From: Yamagishiella unicocca
Lineage: Eukaryota; Chlorophyta; Chlorophyceae; Chlamydomonadales; Volvocaceae
NCBI GenBank assembly: GCA_003116995.1
Contig: BDSL01000005.1
Coordinates: forward strand, 496,001 to 560,000
Direction: 5' to 3'
DNA length: 64,000 nt
The translations under genes and the position numbers were made by a program. Positions 1 to 10,240 of the stretch are shown piece by piece. How positions within the stretch are numbered: the stretch's first letter is position 1; every line of letters begins with the position of its first letter. A model generated the notes under the pieces. The model was not told where the DNA came from. It worked only from the letters and a program-made list of their open reading frames with translations, and did not search any database.

Positions 1-1
1 G

Positions 2-3000
2 GTCGCCGTGACCCTGCAGGCCGAGGGCAGGAGTAGTGGAACGGTCGCGGAGGAGGTGGTGCGCATCTCAGAAAAGGTGGTGCCAGCCGGCGCCGCCGCG
101 GAAGAGCTGGCCGCCGCCAACGGCCTTGACGAGCAACTGTACGACTTTGCCGTACTGCTATCGCGCTTGGACGCCGTGGTGTGGGCTGCTGCGGCGGCGG
201 CGGGCGTCGAGCCCCCGTCAGTGAGTTACTCCCAACCGCTCGGACCGGCCCGGGCTGGTCTCGGAGCTGTCGGGGCTGTGTGTTAGCAGGCCAGGAAGGG
301 GCCGTTGCGGTAGTGGCAATGCATAAAATATAGTTGTTGTTAATCCGGATCGGCGACCTGGGGATTGGGCTTATAGATTCACGCAATGTTTAAGTAACCC
401 GCCGCCTGACCTACCCTTGCTTGCCGCCGCAATCGTACCGCCTGACCTGCCCTCCATTGCCGCCTCATCAGTACCGCCTGACCTGCCCTCCATTCTCTCC
501 CCTCTTGCCTCCGCGGCGGCCAAAGGGCTCCTCCTCCTCATCGGGTCACGGGAAACGAACTGGGCTCAGCACAGAGGCCGGCGGCGGCGGCCGGTGCGGC
601 TACGTGCCGGGGGCGCCGCCGGGCGCTGCTGCTTGAATCATATTGAGGAAACGGAGTGGCAACGGAGAGCCACGACGTGAAGGTCTTGGCTCATGAGACG
701 GGGCGGCAGTCTGCCAAGGAAGCGGCGAGCCGCCACCCGAGCCGCCACCCCACCCGCCACCCGAGCCGCCGGCCGAGCCGCCCTGTCCTGCTCATCGACG
801 GGCGGTGTACCCGGAGACGAAAGAGGCGCGAGAAGTGCGAGGGGCGCGGAGCGGACTGGTCGCAGGGTAGAGAGTGGAGTGCTGGACCGGGAAATAAGAG
901 GGGAAAAGGGGTTCCCTTAGTCGGAGAAACGTTTGAGGCCAACTCCGCGTTTGTGATCTGGTACTTGCCGAGGGGCAAAGCCTGCCTGGTCACTGGCATT
1001 GGCAATGGCGCTCGCCGGGGTGCTGGGCGGGGTGCCGGGGCTCGTTCGTGGTGTATGTGTGAGAGGGGGGCAGAGGTGTGTACGGCAAGGAGCCTTGTAA
1101 CGGTTTTGCACTGCGGTTAGGCGAGCTGAATCTTTGCTTGATTGGGGCAATTTTGCTGATTCGGGGTTTAGCCCTTGAAGTCTTTCTTCATTCGTATTTC
1201 TTCACAACTTGCCCGAGATTTGTTTCATCTAACTAGCCTTCGTGCACGCTTAGTGAGCAAGCTTGAGCGAGGAATAAAAAGTCAGGAACGGAGGTTCACT
1301 CGGTTACGAGGCGACCGCGTGGCAGGCTCATTGGTGGGTATCGGCATGTCGACATGGATGACGAGTGAGGCCGGGAAGGCCGAGGAAATCATCCAGCCAA
1401 ACCAAGAAATTATTTAATCGATTTAAGACCTGTGCCGACAACCTGTCGCGGTAGAGGCTTACACAACGCGGCCGTGCGCGTGGCCGAGTCGGGCGACCCG
1501 CGGGTCGCCATCCCGACAGGTTTTTGCCCTTAAGGACTGTATGATGACGCCGAGCGCGCCATCCCGTCCTCGTATTTTGTTCGTGGCACTACACCAAACT
1601 AGGCGCCCACATCTCGGGTCCTTCTTTGCCAGTACTCCTTCGTTCAGGTTGCTGCGCCGACACCCTTCCTCGCTCTTCGCCCCGTTGTGAACGAAGCGCA
1701 AAATTGGCTGTCAAATGGAGACCCATACTGGCTTTGGGTAGGGCCGAATATAAGACATTCACCGGCCGTTGCCTTTTATTCCAATGATCATCGGTTCCGC
1801 TGCTGTTGCTGCTGCGTTGGCAGGCACGATGCGGACAGAGAGGTGCCTCAGCGCAGCGAGCAGGGCCAGATGGTTGCCAGCAAGCTGCAGGCAGGTGGAA
1901 TGCTTTCGAACGAAGGCCACGTTTCTATTTTACGTCGTGGAGCTGATACATGGGAGACAGGAAAGGTGCTTCTCTTCCTGATGAAGTGCAGCAGCTCCTC
2001 CTCGCTCCTCCCGCGTGCGGCAGCCTAGCTAGCGAGCCCGTCGTACTGCTGTGTCGCGTACCTCACACGCGTACCTCACACGCGTACCTCACACGCGTAC
2101 CGGTACCTCACACGCGTACCTCACACGCGCACCTCACAGCACCGCGGTTTCGCAGGTGAGTACCGAGCAGGGTGTGGCGGGAAGCGATGGCCTTTCCGGT
2201 GGCCCCACAAAGGCTCCAGGGAAGGCGGCGGCGCGCCTCAACCCTTCCGTCGGTGAGTTTGGGTTGTAAGGGCCGGGAGTTTGAGCCCGCAGGATGCCAA
2301 TTTCGAAGATAGATGGCAAGTGTCTTTTCTACTTTTGTGCGCTTTTTGTCTCCCAGTGCGTTCTAAGAGGCACCCCGGCGGTACCTGGGTCCACCCATCC
2401 GGGAGATGTGCCGTCATGATGTGATAGTTTCATCGCTTACACTTATCTTCTGTCGTACCCTCTGCGTACGGCACGTACATCACCCACCCGCGACCCGCCT
2501 CAGGCCCGCGGTACGACGCCGGGCGCCTCGGGATGTACGACCCGCGCCACGTGACTGGCTACGGCCTCAGCTACGGCGAACCTGTGGCGCAGCCCATGGA
2601 GTACGGCATCGGAGGGCCCGATGTGACGACCGGGCCGGGAATCCTGGTTTCGGAGGACGAATCGATCACGCGCTGTGTGGAAGTCGAGTGGGCAGGTGGG
2701 TGGGTGGGGTCCGGTAGCTTCATTGGTGCCTTACCGCCTGGTAGGAGCGGGTGGCGCAGCCTAGAAATGGAGGAAAAGGCGTACGGATAATGTTCTGGGT
2801 TTGGGGTCTCTTGATGAACAGATATATGACTGTCTTAGACGTTAGCTTTACTATGAACAGTATTTAAACTCTGCCAAACTACAAGTTGTTCGCCACAATT
2901 GTTGTACGCGTCATCGAGCTAAGGAACCGCGGCTAAAAAAGCGTGCGTGCAGCTAATTTCTCCTCTCCTCCTGTTTCTGTTTCCATACTGTCCCGCTCTG

Positions 3001-3427
3001 GCCACAACGATCGACTGCAGTGACCGGTGGCGGCCCGCATGTGAGCGGACAGCAGCTAGTCAACGACTTAAGGGCCAGGTACGCCCAGCCAGGCAACGGC
3101 TGGGACGCCCCCCTCAGCAGCGCCACGGCGGACCCGCATAAGGCCCCCGTGACAGGCGGCGCGCCGCTGCGGCCAGAGGACTTTTGCGAGCTTGGTACGG
3201 AGGCGGGCGCGGCTGTGGAGGCCGCACAGGCTGCGGCTGCGGTGGGGCATGTCGCTGCGGAGGTGGCGGCGGGCGACCCTGGCAGCCGTGGCGGGAGCGG
3301 TGGCGGGCTTCTGCCTGGGGAGGGCGGAGTGAGCGAGGATGTGGTGGTTCTGGGCGGTAGCCGGGGGATGAAGGCCAGTCGCGCTGGCTTCAGTGGCTTG
3401 ACGCCAGGGGACTACGAGGGCCTTTGA
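2..3427 (+). CDS. 3' part of an unidentified gene (4 exons visible)
   Basis: Four exons join in phase: <2-220, 2156-2252, 2504-2695 and 3021-3427 (stop TGA 3425-3427), giving the last 304 residues. All introns are GT-AG. The first exon is helical and Ala-rich and contains ANGLDEQLYDFA. That pattern is common near the C-terminus of Golgi sulfotransferases, so a sulfotransferase-like N-terminal part upstream of the window is possible but weakly supported. The exon from 2504 has a Gly/Tyr-rich segment (YDPRHVTGYGLSYGEP). The last exon is Ala/Gly-rich low complexity and ends GLTPGDYEGL. I recognise no catalytic motif. A TGTAA poly(A) signal lies 36 bases after the stop. Confidence 0.6.
2041..2140 (+). 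repeat. 13-bp tandem repeat in intron
   Basis: About seven copies of a unit reading gtacctcacacgc lie just before the 2156 acceptor, in the first visible intron of the 5' gene. Confidence 0.85.
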
Positions 3428-3554
3428 AACAATTGTCAGCGGCCGCGGCAGTTAAAGGCATCTGTAAGCTGCAGGAACCGTGCTCTCGTGAAACAATTGT
3501 CAGCGGCTGCGGCAGTTAAAGGCATCTGTAAGCTGCAGGAACCGTGCTCTCGTG
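3425..3554 (+). repeat. 64-bp tandem duplication spanning stop codon and poly(A) signal
   Basis: Two adjacent 64-bp copies (3425-3488 and 3489-3552) differ by one base (ggccgcgg versus ggctgcgg). The first begins at the TGA stop of the upstream gene. Each holds one TGTAA (3463-3467 and 3527-3531). Confidence 0.95.
3463..3467 (+). promoter_or_regulatory. poly(A) signal TGTAA (duplicated at 3527-3531)
   Basis: TGTAA is the usual green-algal polyadenylation signal. It lies 36 bases after the stop of the 5' gene and occurs again in the second copy of the 64-bp duplication. Confidence 0.7.
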
Positions 3555-4239
3555 TTCCTTATAGCCAGATATGGCCGTGTTACCGTGTTCCTGCCTTGTG
3601 TCTCAACAAAATACAGCCTCGGACAGCCCAAACCGCCCAAACTCACTTTTAACTCGTCATGTAAGCACCGTACACCTAGTGGCCGGGCCGGATAGGGCTG
3701 CGGGGTCGAGTTATCAAGCATCAGGCGCATGGGAACACACAATAAGCAAAAGAACATACGTGTTTGCGTCTGCGCGTGAGGCTGGGGATCGGAGTCATGG
3801 CCTGAACTCAGAGGTGGAGGATTCTTCAGTTATGATGGCACCGACTACATGGCTTTGGTAGTGTGCACGTTGCTCATGCTGCTGGGGTGTCGCTTCTGTA
3901 CGGAGTCCGTTGGTGCCGTTTGGCGGGTGCAACCAGAAAGTCCATCAATTATGACCCTAACTTCCATGTAAGATATGAACTTCGGCGCTCCTACCCCCAG
4001 GATTAAATTTGAGCATGTACGTAAATGCAACGTGCAGGTTTGCTCCAGAGAGCCTTCTTACAAGCCAGCTCTGCCCAGCTCACGATGCACTCCTGGCTAA
4101 CCTCAACATGCAGGAATTTATTATTTGATTTCTGTTAATCGACATGTCCCTGCGAGCAGAGCGGACATGACGACCGCCGGTAGTACCGGTACTCTCGCGA
4201 TAGCCCGATATCACGCCAATGCGATGATGGCAACTTGAT
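3555..4239. other. intergenic region
   Basis: Lies between the 5' gene and the HflX gene, both on the plus strand. It presumably contains the HflX promoter and 5' UTR. I see no clear TATA box, RNA gene or mobile element. Confidence 0.6.
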
Positions 4240-7200
4240 ATGCATTTAATTCAACAGCTTGAACGGGTTGCCAGAGCGAGGATGCGGCGGTGGCCCTGGC
4301 TGCGGATGCAGCTCGTTCGCGCCGGCTATCAGCCCGCAGCTGCCCAGTCCCTGGCAACCCTGCAGCACATCCACTTTCTAGTGCCGCAACGGGTCTCGTC
4401 ACCAGCAGCAACCGAGCCCGCAGCCAGCGCCTCCCTCCTGGCCCCATGGGTCCGACATCTGCCGCGAGACATCTCCAGGCCAGAACGCGACAACGCGCCT
4501 TCCCTCGTCTCGTGGCACCGGCACCACGCCTCACCGCTCCGCCCCTGTTCCCAAGTCGACATGGCTCTTCCCGCGTACCCACCAGCTGCCTCAGCCCAAG
4601 CCTCCAACTGCAACCCTAGCCTCTCATGGCTACCGCACCCGCAGCCATGGTCACCCGGTACGTCTTCGTCGCGGCCGCGCCTCTTCTCGACGCTGCCGCC
4701 CTCCGGGCTGCCTGGCGAGCTCGCAGTGCCTTCGGAACCACCGCCACCAGGGGCGCTGCCCGCGCTGCTGGTGGTGCATCCACGCCACCGGGGGGCCGAG
4801 GACCGGGAGGAGGCTCTGCGCCTGGCAGAGAGTCTCACCGGTGAGGGGGTGATATCATATCCGCAAAGGGGGGCTGAGTCGGGGGGACCTAAGGGCTGGG
4901 TGCTGGGGGTGCTGGGGTTGCTGGGTTGCTGGGGGGGTTTGCTGGGTCCTGGGGAGGGGCAGTCAGGGACACGTTGAAAGGGGGCTGTGGGATTGCGGAC
5001 GAGGCGCATTTCAAGGGCACCTTGCCTCGGGAGGGGCTCACTCGCCGTGTTCTTCTCCTTCTTCTCCTTCGCTGTCCCCGTGTCGCCACTGGTTTCCTCT
5101 CATGCTCCCGTGCCGCCGCCACCAGGCGAGGCCTGCCCCGTCATCGAGGTGGGTGGCTCCCGGCTGCGGGCCCGCCGCTCCGTTTCCTCGGCCGGCGTGG
5201 CTGTTGCCGGGCTCCGCTCCACCTACTTCGGTAGTGGTACGATGCAGGAGGTCGCCAGGCAGCTGGTGGCGCTGGAGGCCGGACTCATCCAGGGATCTGG
5301 ATCTGAGTCTAGATCCGGATCGAGCAAGGGTGGTTCAAATCCTAAGCGGGATCCATGGCTCGAAGCTGAAGCCGCGCAGTCGTCACAGGAGGGGATGGAG
5401 CAGCAGCAGCCACAGCTGGGGGAGCTGCGGAGGCATGGGAGTCTAAGCGGCCGCGGCGCGGCGGCTGGTGGTGGTGGTGCCACCGCTGACGTGGATGGGG
5501 CGGCAGCGGCCAGGGGCGGAGGCGGCGGTGGCGGTGGAGGGCCGAGCGGCTCAGCGGCCGGCCCCACCGCCGGGGGCGCCTCTCGCGTCCCTGCCTTCAT
5601 CAACGCGGTGCTGACGCCCCTCCAGGTGTGTGTTTCGCTGATTGACGAGGCAGGCTAGCTATGATGTGACGTCAGCTTCACCGTGTCGTGACGTGACGTC
5701 AGCTTCACCGTGTCGTGACGTGACGTCAGCTTCACCATGTCCTGGCAGCCGTGCCCCACTCTCGACACACGAATCACGCCTCCCCCCCTGGACCGCCACC
5801 CACGGCGCTCCTGCTGCCCTCTTGGGCTTCGCGGCCCCCCCTGGACCTGTCCCGCGGCTGCCCCCCTGATCCCCCACGTACTCGCCCTCCCTAGGAGCGC
5901 AACCTGGAGCAGCAGCTGGGGCGGCCGGTCGTGGACCGGGTGGGCCTTATTCTGCGGCTCTTCGCGCAGCGGGCGCAGACTCGAGACGCACAGCTGCAGG
6001 TGCGAGACCTCCCACCGGGGCGGGGGGGGGCGGGAAACGCGATTAATAACTACATGCCTTTGTAAAAATGTGTGTCACAGCGTAAACCGGAGGTCTACCT
6101 ACCTTGCTGCCCCGTCATGCCGTACCATGTGTGTTGGACGCCTGCCGTACGGTAGGTGGAGCTGGCGTCGCTCACCTACATGCTGCCGCGGCTGGTGCGC
6201 GTGCGGGGAGCTGACGGGCGCAGGGGCGCCTTCGGCGTCGGCGCCGGCTGGGGCGCGGTGGGCGGCGGCTTCGGCAGCTCGGTGGGCCCCGCTCCTCAGG
6301 TGGTCAGCGCCCGCCAGCGGGGCGGCAGTGGCGCGGGTGAGGCGCGGGGATAAGGCCCGCGAAGCGAGGCGATAAGGCTTGCGAAGCGCAGCGATAAGGC
6401 CCCTGAAGCGCAGCGATAAGGCCCGTGAAGCGCAGCGATAAGGCCCCTGAAGCGCAGCGATAAGACCCGTGAAGCGCGGCAATAAGTCCCCCGGCCGCAA
6501 TCATTCCCTTGAAGCGGTGCGACGGCGTGCCATTTCTGCTTCGCAGAGTATGTACGTACCGCCTTCCTCTTGTTCGAGCCCGCTGCTTAGCTCTTCCCGC
6601 CGGGCTCGCTCCCTGCATGCCGCTGCTCCTGGTGCAGGGGGACTTGGCGGCGGCGGCGGCAGCGGCGATCCGGAGCTGCGGCAGCAGCGCTTCCACATCA
6701 TGCGGCGAGTGGCGGCGCTGCGGCGGGAGCTGCGGGCGGTGGCGGCGCAGCGGGGGGTGCAGCGACAGGGTCGCCGCGCGGCAGGTGGGCATGAGAGGAG
6801 ACCCGTGGGTCGGCAGGTGGGTAGCGCGGCAGGTGGGCATGAGAGGAGACCCGTGGGTCGGCAGGTGGGTAGCGCGGCAGGTGGGCATGAGAGGAGACCC
6901 GTGGGTCGGCAGGTGGGTAGCGCGGCAGGTGGGTATGAGAGGAACCCCGCGGATACGACACAAGCGGGTGGGGTGGGCTCTTCTGCTGTACGGTACCACG
7001 AGGAGATGGTGACGGCGAGGGCGGCTGGATCACGGCGAGTTTGTCTCGCCGACCGTCTTGCCGAGATCTCAACCGCCCCCAACCGTCCGCAACCGCCTCA
7101 GGCCTGCCCACGCTAGCCATCGTGGGTTACACCAACGTGGGCAAGACCAGCTTGGCGGGGGCGATGTGCTCCGGGGATGCCCGGCTGCCGGCCCCCGCAG

Positions 7201-9473
7201 ACATGCTCTTCGCGACGCTGGACCCGGCGGTGCGGCGCGCGTGGCTGCCGACCCGCGGGTCATCCGTGGCGGTGTCCGACACGGTGGGCTTCATCCGAGA
7301 CCTGCCCGTGGGCCTGGTGGCGGCGTTCAGGTGCGCATTGGGGGGGGGTGCATGTGACAAAAGAGACAACCGCCGTCGCAGCTGCAGGCGGGATTCACGC
7401 CATGCTGGAAAATATTATTTTACGCTTGGTGTGCAGCATTTCGTTTTGTAATTTTCTACGACAGTAACGGACGTCCTACCCGACCCGCCCTTCCTCCCGG
7501 CTCCTGCCGTCCCCCGGCTCCTGCCCTCCCCCACTCCTGTCCTCCCCCGCTCCTGCCCTCCAACCGCCCCCCGCCACAGGGCGACCCTGGAGGAGGTGGT
7601 GTCAGCTGACATGCTGCTGCACGTCCTGGACGCCTCCAGCCCCAACGTCGCGGAGCAGCGCGCCGCCGTACTCGCCGTACTACGGAAGCTGGGTGTGAGC
7701 GAGCACGTGCTGACTCAGCGCACCGTCGAGGTGTGGAACAAGGTGGACGCGCTGCGCCTGCCGGGCCAGGATGTACGGCAGCAAGACGGCGCTGCGCGCC
7801 TGAGCGGCGATGCTGGTGGCGATGCTGGTGGCGATGATGGTGGTGGTGGTGGGTGTGCTGACGGGGGGGGAGGTGTGCGTGGTGGGCACGCCCTGCGCGG
7901 CCTGGGCGCTGCGACCGAGGCGAATTTGGATTTGGATTTGGGTTTGGATTCATGGAGCGGGGGCGATGCTGGGCGGCAAGCTGGAGGTGGAGGGGCGACC
8001 GGTGGCCGCGCCGGCGGCGGGCTGGGGCCGTTGAGCCGCGTGGCTGGCGTGGCGGAAGGAGCAGCGGCCCTGGGTGGGAGGGGGGAGATGTGGGAGGAGG
8101 AGGAGGACGAGGAGGAGGAGGGCGAGGAGGAGTGTGTCGAGGGGGAGTGGTCAGAGGGCGAGGGCGGCGAGGTGTCCTCGTGGGAGGGAGGGGACGGCGG
8201 TTTCGAGGAGGGCGAGGAGGGGGCCACGGAAGATATCTGGGCAGAAGAGGACGAGGGCGAGGGCGATGAAAGTGACGCATTGAATTCCCCTTTGGGCCCG
8301 GCGGGTGGCGGGCGCGCCAATGAAGGCGACCAGCCCTCCCCTGGAGCTGAGTCGGGCCCTGCACTGCGGCCCGTTCGGCGCCTCTTCTGCGACGGGTCGT
8401 CTCCCTCAGCGCCACCGCTGCTCCCACCGAGCGACATGGCAGGGACCAGCCGCAGCTGGCACAGCAGTGCCACTGGGGCTCGCAGCTCCGACGGCGCGCC
8501 CGACGGCGCCGCCGCCGCTGTCCCTGCCTGTCCTCCGCCAGGCGCGCCGTACGGTGTCGGCGGCGCCGCGACCGCCACGGCGGGCCTGACAACAACACAT
8601 GCGCCTGGCTCGCCTGGCGGACACATTGAGGACGGCAAGGAGGAGCAGCAGCAGCAGGAGCAGGAGGAGGAGCAGCAGGAGGGTGACCCCATGGCCGCTC
8701 GGATGGCCGCGGCAGCTGGCATTGTACGGCAGGTGCACGAGGCGGGTGGCGCAGTGCCGGCGGCGGCTGTGCTGGCAGCGGTGGCGGAGGGGCGGGGCGT
8801 GGCGGAGGTGAAAGCGGCGATAGAGGCCGTGTTGTTTGCGCCGCAGGCACCGACGGCGACGCCCCTGCAGCCCGAGGAGGCTGCGTTTGCAGTGGCGGCA
8901 GCCAGCAGCGGTGGCGGTGGCGGCGGTGCACGCGGCCCCTCGGCGGCAGCACGGCTTGGAGGCGGCTTCCGAGGCCGCAGGACCAGCGGCAGCGGCCAAG
9001 ATGCCGCTCGCTCGGCTTCGGAGACAGCCGCGGCGGCAGTAGCAGCAGCAGCAGCTGGCCGCTGGGTCAATCCCTCGCTGTGGCTCTCTTCCGCCTTCCC
9101 CTGGCCACCGCCGCCGCCGCCACCACCTCGGCGGGCTGTAGCACCAGGGGCCAGGTATCACGCTGGAGGCCCGCCGCCGATGAATGGAGCCAGCGGCGGC
9201 AGCGCACGGGCTGGGCTGGCCGCCGAAGCTGCAGTGTCTGCGGCGGCAGCACCGGCAACGCAGCAGCCGCTGCCGGCGTCGCCATCTCCATCGTTATCGT
9301 CGGGGGCGGCGGCAGCATCTCGCTGGCACCAGACGGCTCCGGAGGCAGGGCAGCAAGGCTCCAAGGTGGAATCGGTGACAGCGACAGGGGCTGCGGTACC
9401 TGACGAGCAGGAGCTGGAGGAGCTGATTCGCTTCCTCAGGCGCCGACGTCCGAGAGGCAGGGGCGACGAGTGA
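4240..9473 (+). CDS. HflX-family ribosome-associated GTPase, probably organellar
   Basis: Seven exons join in phase: 4240-4840, 5126-5625, 5895-5999, 6156-6336, 6638-6784, 7102-7330, 7580-9473 (1218 residues). HflX GTPases bind the large ribosomal subunit and split or rescue stalled ribosomes. The Arg/Pro/Ser-rich N-terminus looks like an organelle transit peptide. The HflX-specific domain follows: VHPRHRGAEDREEALRLAES, then STYFGSGTMQEVARQL, then RNLEQQLGRPVVDRVGLIL and RLFAQRAQTRDAQLQVELA. The GTPase motifs are G1 GYTNVGKTS, G2 region FATLDP, G3 DTVGF and G4 NKVD. A G5-like segment, VAEGRGVAEVKAAIEAVL, appears only about 343 residues after G4, beyond an acidic Gly/Glu/Asp-rich insertion. 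The usual GPGETQ loop is degenerate. The start ATG is the first in frame. The C-terminal tail after G5 is low complexity. Confidence 0.9.
5665..5740 (+). repeat. 27-bp tandem repeat with TGACGTCA palindrome
   Basis: Three copies of a 27-bp unit in HflX intron 2. Each contains the palindrome TGACGTCA. Confidence 0.9.
6350..6485 (+). repeat. 22-bp minisatellite in HflX intron 4
   Basis: About six copies of gataaggcccctgaagcgca plus two bases, slightly diverged. It lies immediately after the 6337 donor. Confidence 0.9.
6781..6950 (+). repeat. 48-bp minisatellite beginning at the exon 5 donor
   Basis: Three full copies start at 6781, 6829 and 6877, with a partial copy at 6925. Each unit contains GCAG|GTGGG twice, so the real donor (after 6784) is repeated as decoy donor/acceptor-like sites through the intron. 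Confidence 0.9.
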
Positions 9474-10240
9474 CGGCCGGCGCGGGCGGCCCGTTGGCTG
9501 ACGGGTGCCACTGGAGCGGCCTGCTAATCTCACGAGGTGCCGTATTTGCGGCGAAGGGCAACTTGAGAGGGTAGGGCGATACGTATTGTACGATGTGGAA
9601 TGCATTTTGTACGACATTCGCTAAGATGGAATACCGGTAGTGGATGCAGCCTTGAAGGATAGCTCATGTTCCAGCTCGTGCGTTAGGGAGTGGAGAGGGA
9701 TACTGTGCTGGGAGACACTGGAGTTTTGTAGCGACGCGACAGCAGGGTCGCTTTCAGCGGGTCACAATCTTTCAATTTGAACTGGTTGTAAAAAATGCAG
9801 CACAGATCAATAGCGGCTTCACAAAGCGCCGGTGGAGTAACACAGCGGTCAGCGCAATGGACGGCGCGGCTGGGGCGGTCCATAATCAAAGGACAAAATG
9901 GCAAGTGGTTTGCGTCGTTATCGCATGCAATTGACTTATCGTAAATTCCATAGATCAATCCGTAAGCGGCACTCCGTATTCACATCGCACTTTTACCAGC
10001 CGCCGCTTATACCGATACTGCTCAATCTGCCAAATCCAGCCATTTGAACTGTCTCATATGTATTCTGCCTGCTCGATCGATCATATGGGCCTTGTCGGAG
10101 TCGGGTAGGAAGGAGTCGGAGCCAGCTCGATTCATTGAGTATCATACTTCAGGCGCTAGGGGTGCAATCGCGGCATAAGGCCGCGCCTTGGAGAGCAGTC
10201 ACGTCGGGTCGACAAGCGGCGAGCAGCGAGGAATTTCCGC
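9474..10240. other. intergenic region with HflX poly(A) signal
   Basis: A TGTAA at 9787-9791, about 310 bases after the HflX stop, is a likely poly(A) signal. The rest should hold the promoter of the next gene. Nothing else is recognised. Confidence 0.55.
9787..9791 (+). promoter_or_regulatory. poly(A) signal TGTAA of HflX gene
   Basis: TGTAA motif in the putative 3' UTR; no closer TGTAA follows the stop at 9473. Confidence 0.55.

Noticed and set aside
6304..7120. Several overlapping open frames across 6304-7120 with repeated HERRPVGRQ or CRATHLPTHG units
   Set aside because: They are translations of the 22- and 48-bp intronic minisatellites, whose unit lengths or base content keep frames open.
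7456..9070. Minus-strand open frames of 498 and 451 codons opposite the HflX last exon
   Set aside because: They are Pro/Arg/Ser shadows of GC-rich plus-strand codons; the plus frame carries GTPase motifs and joins in phase.
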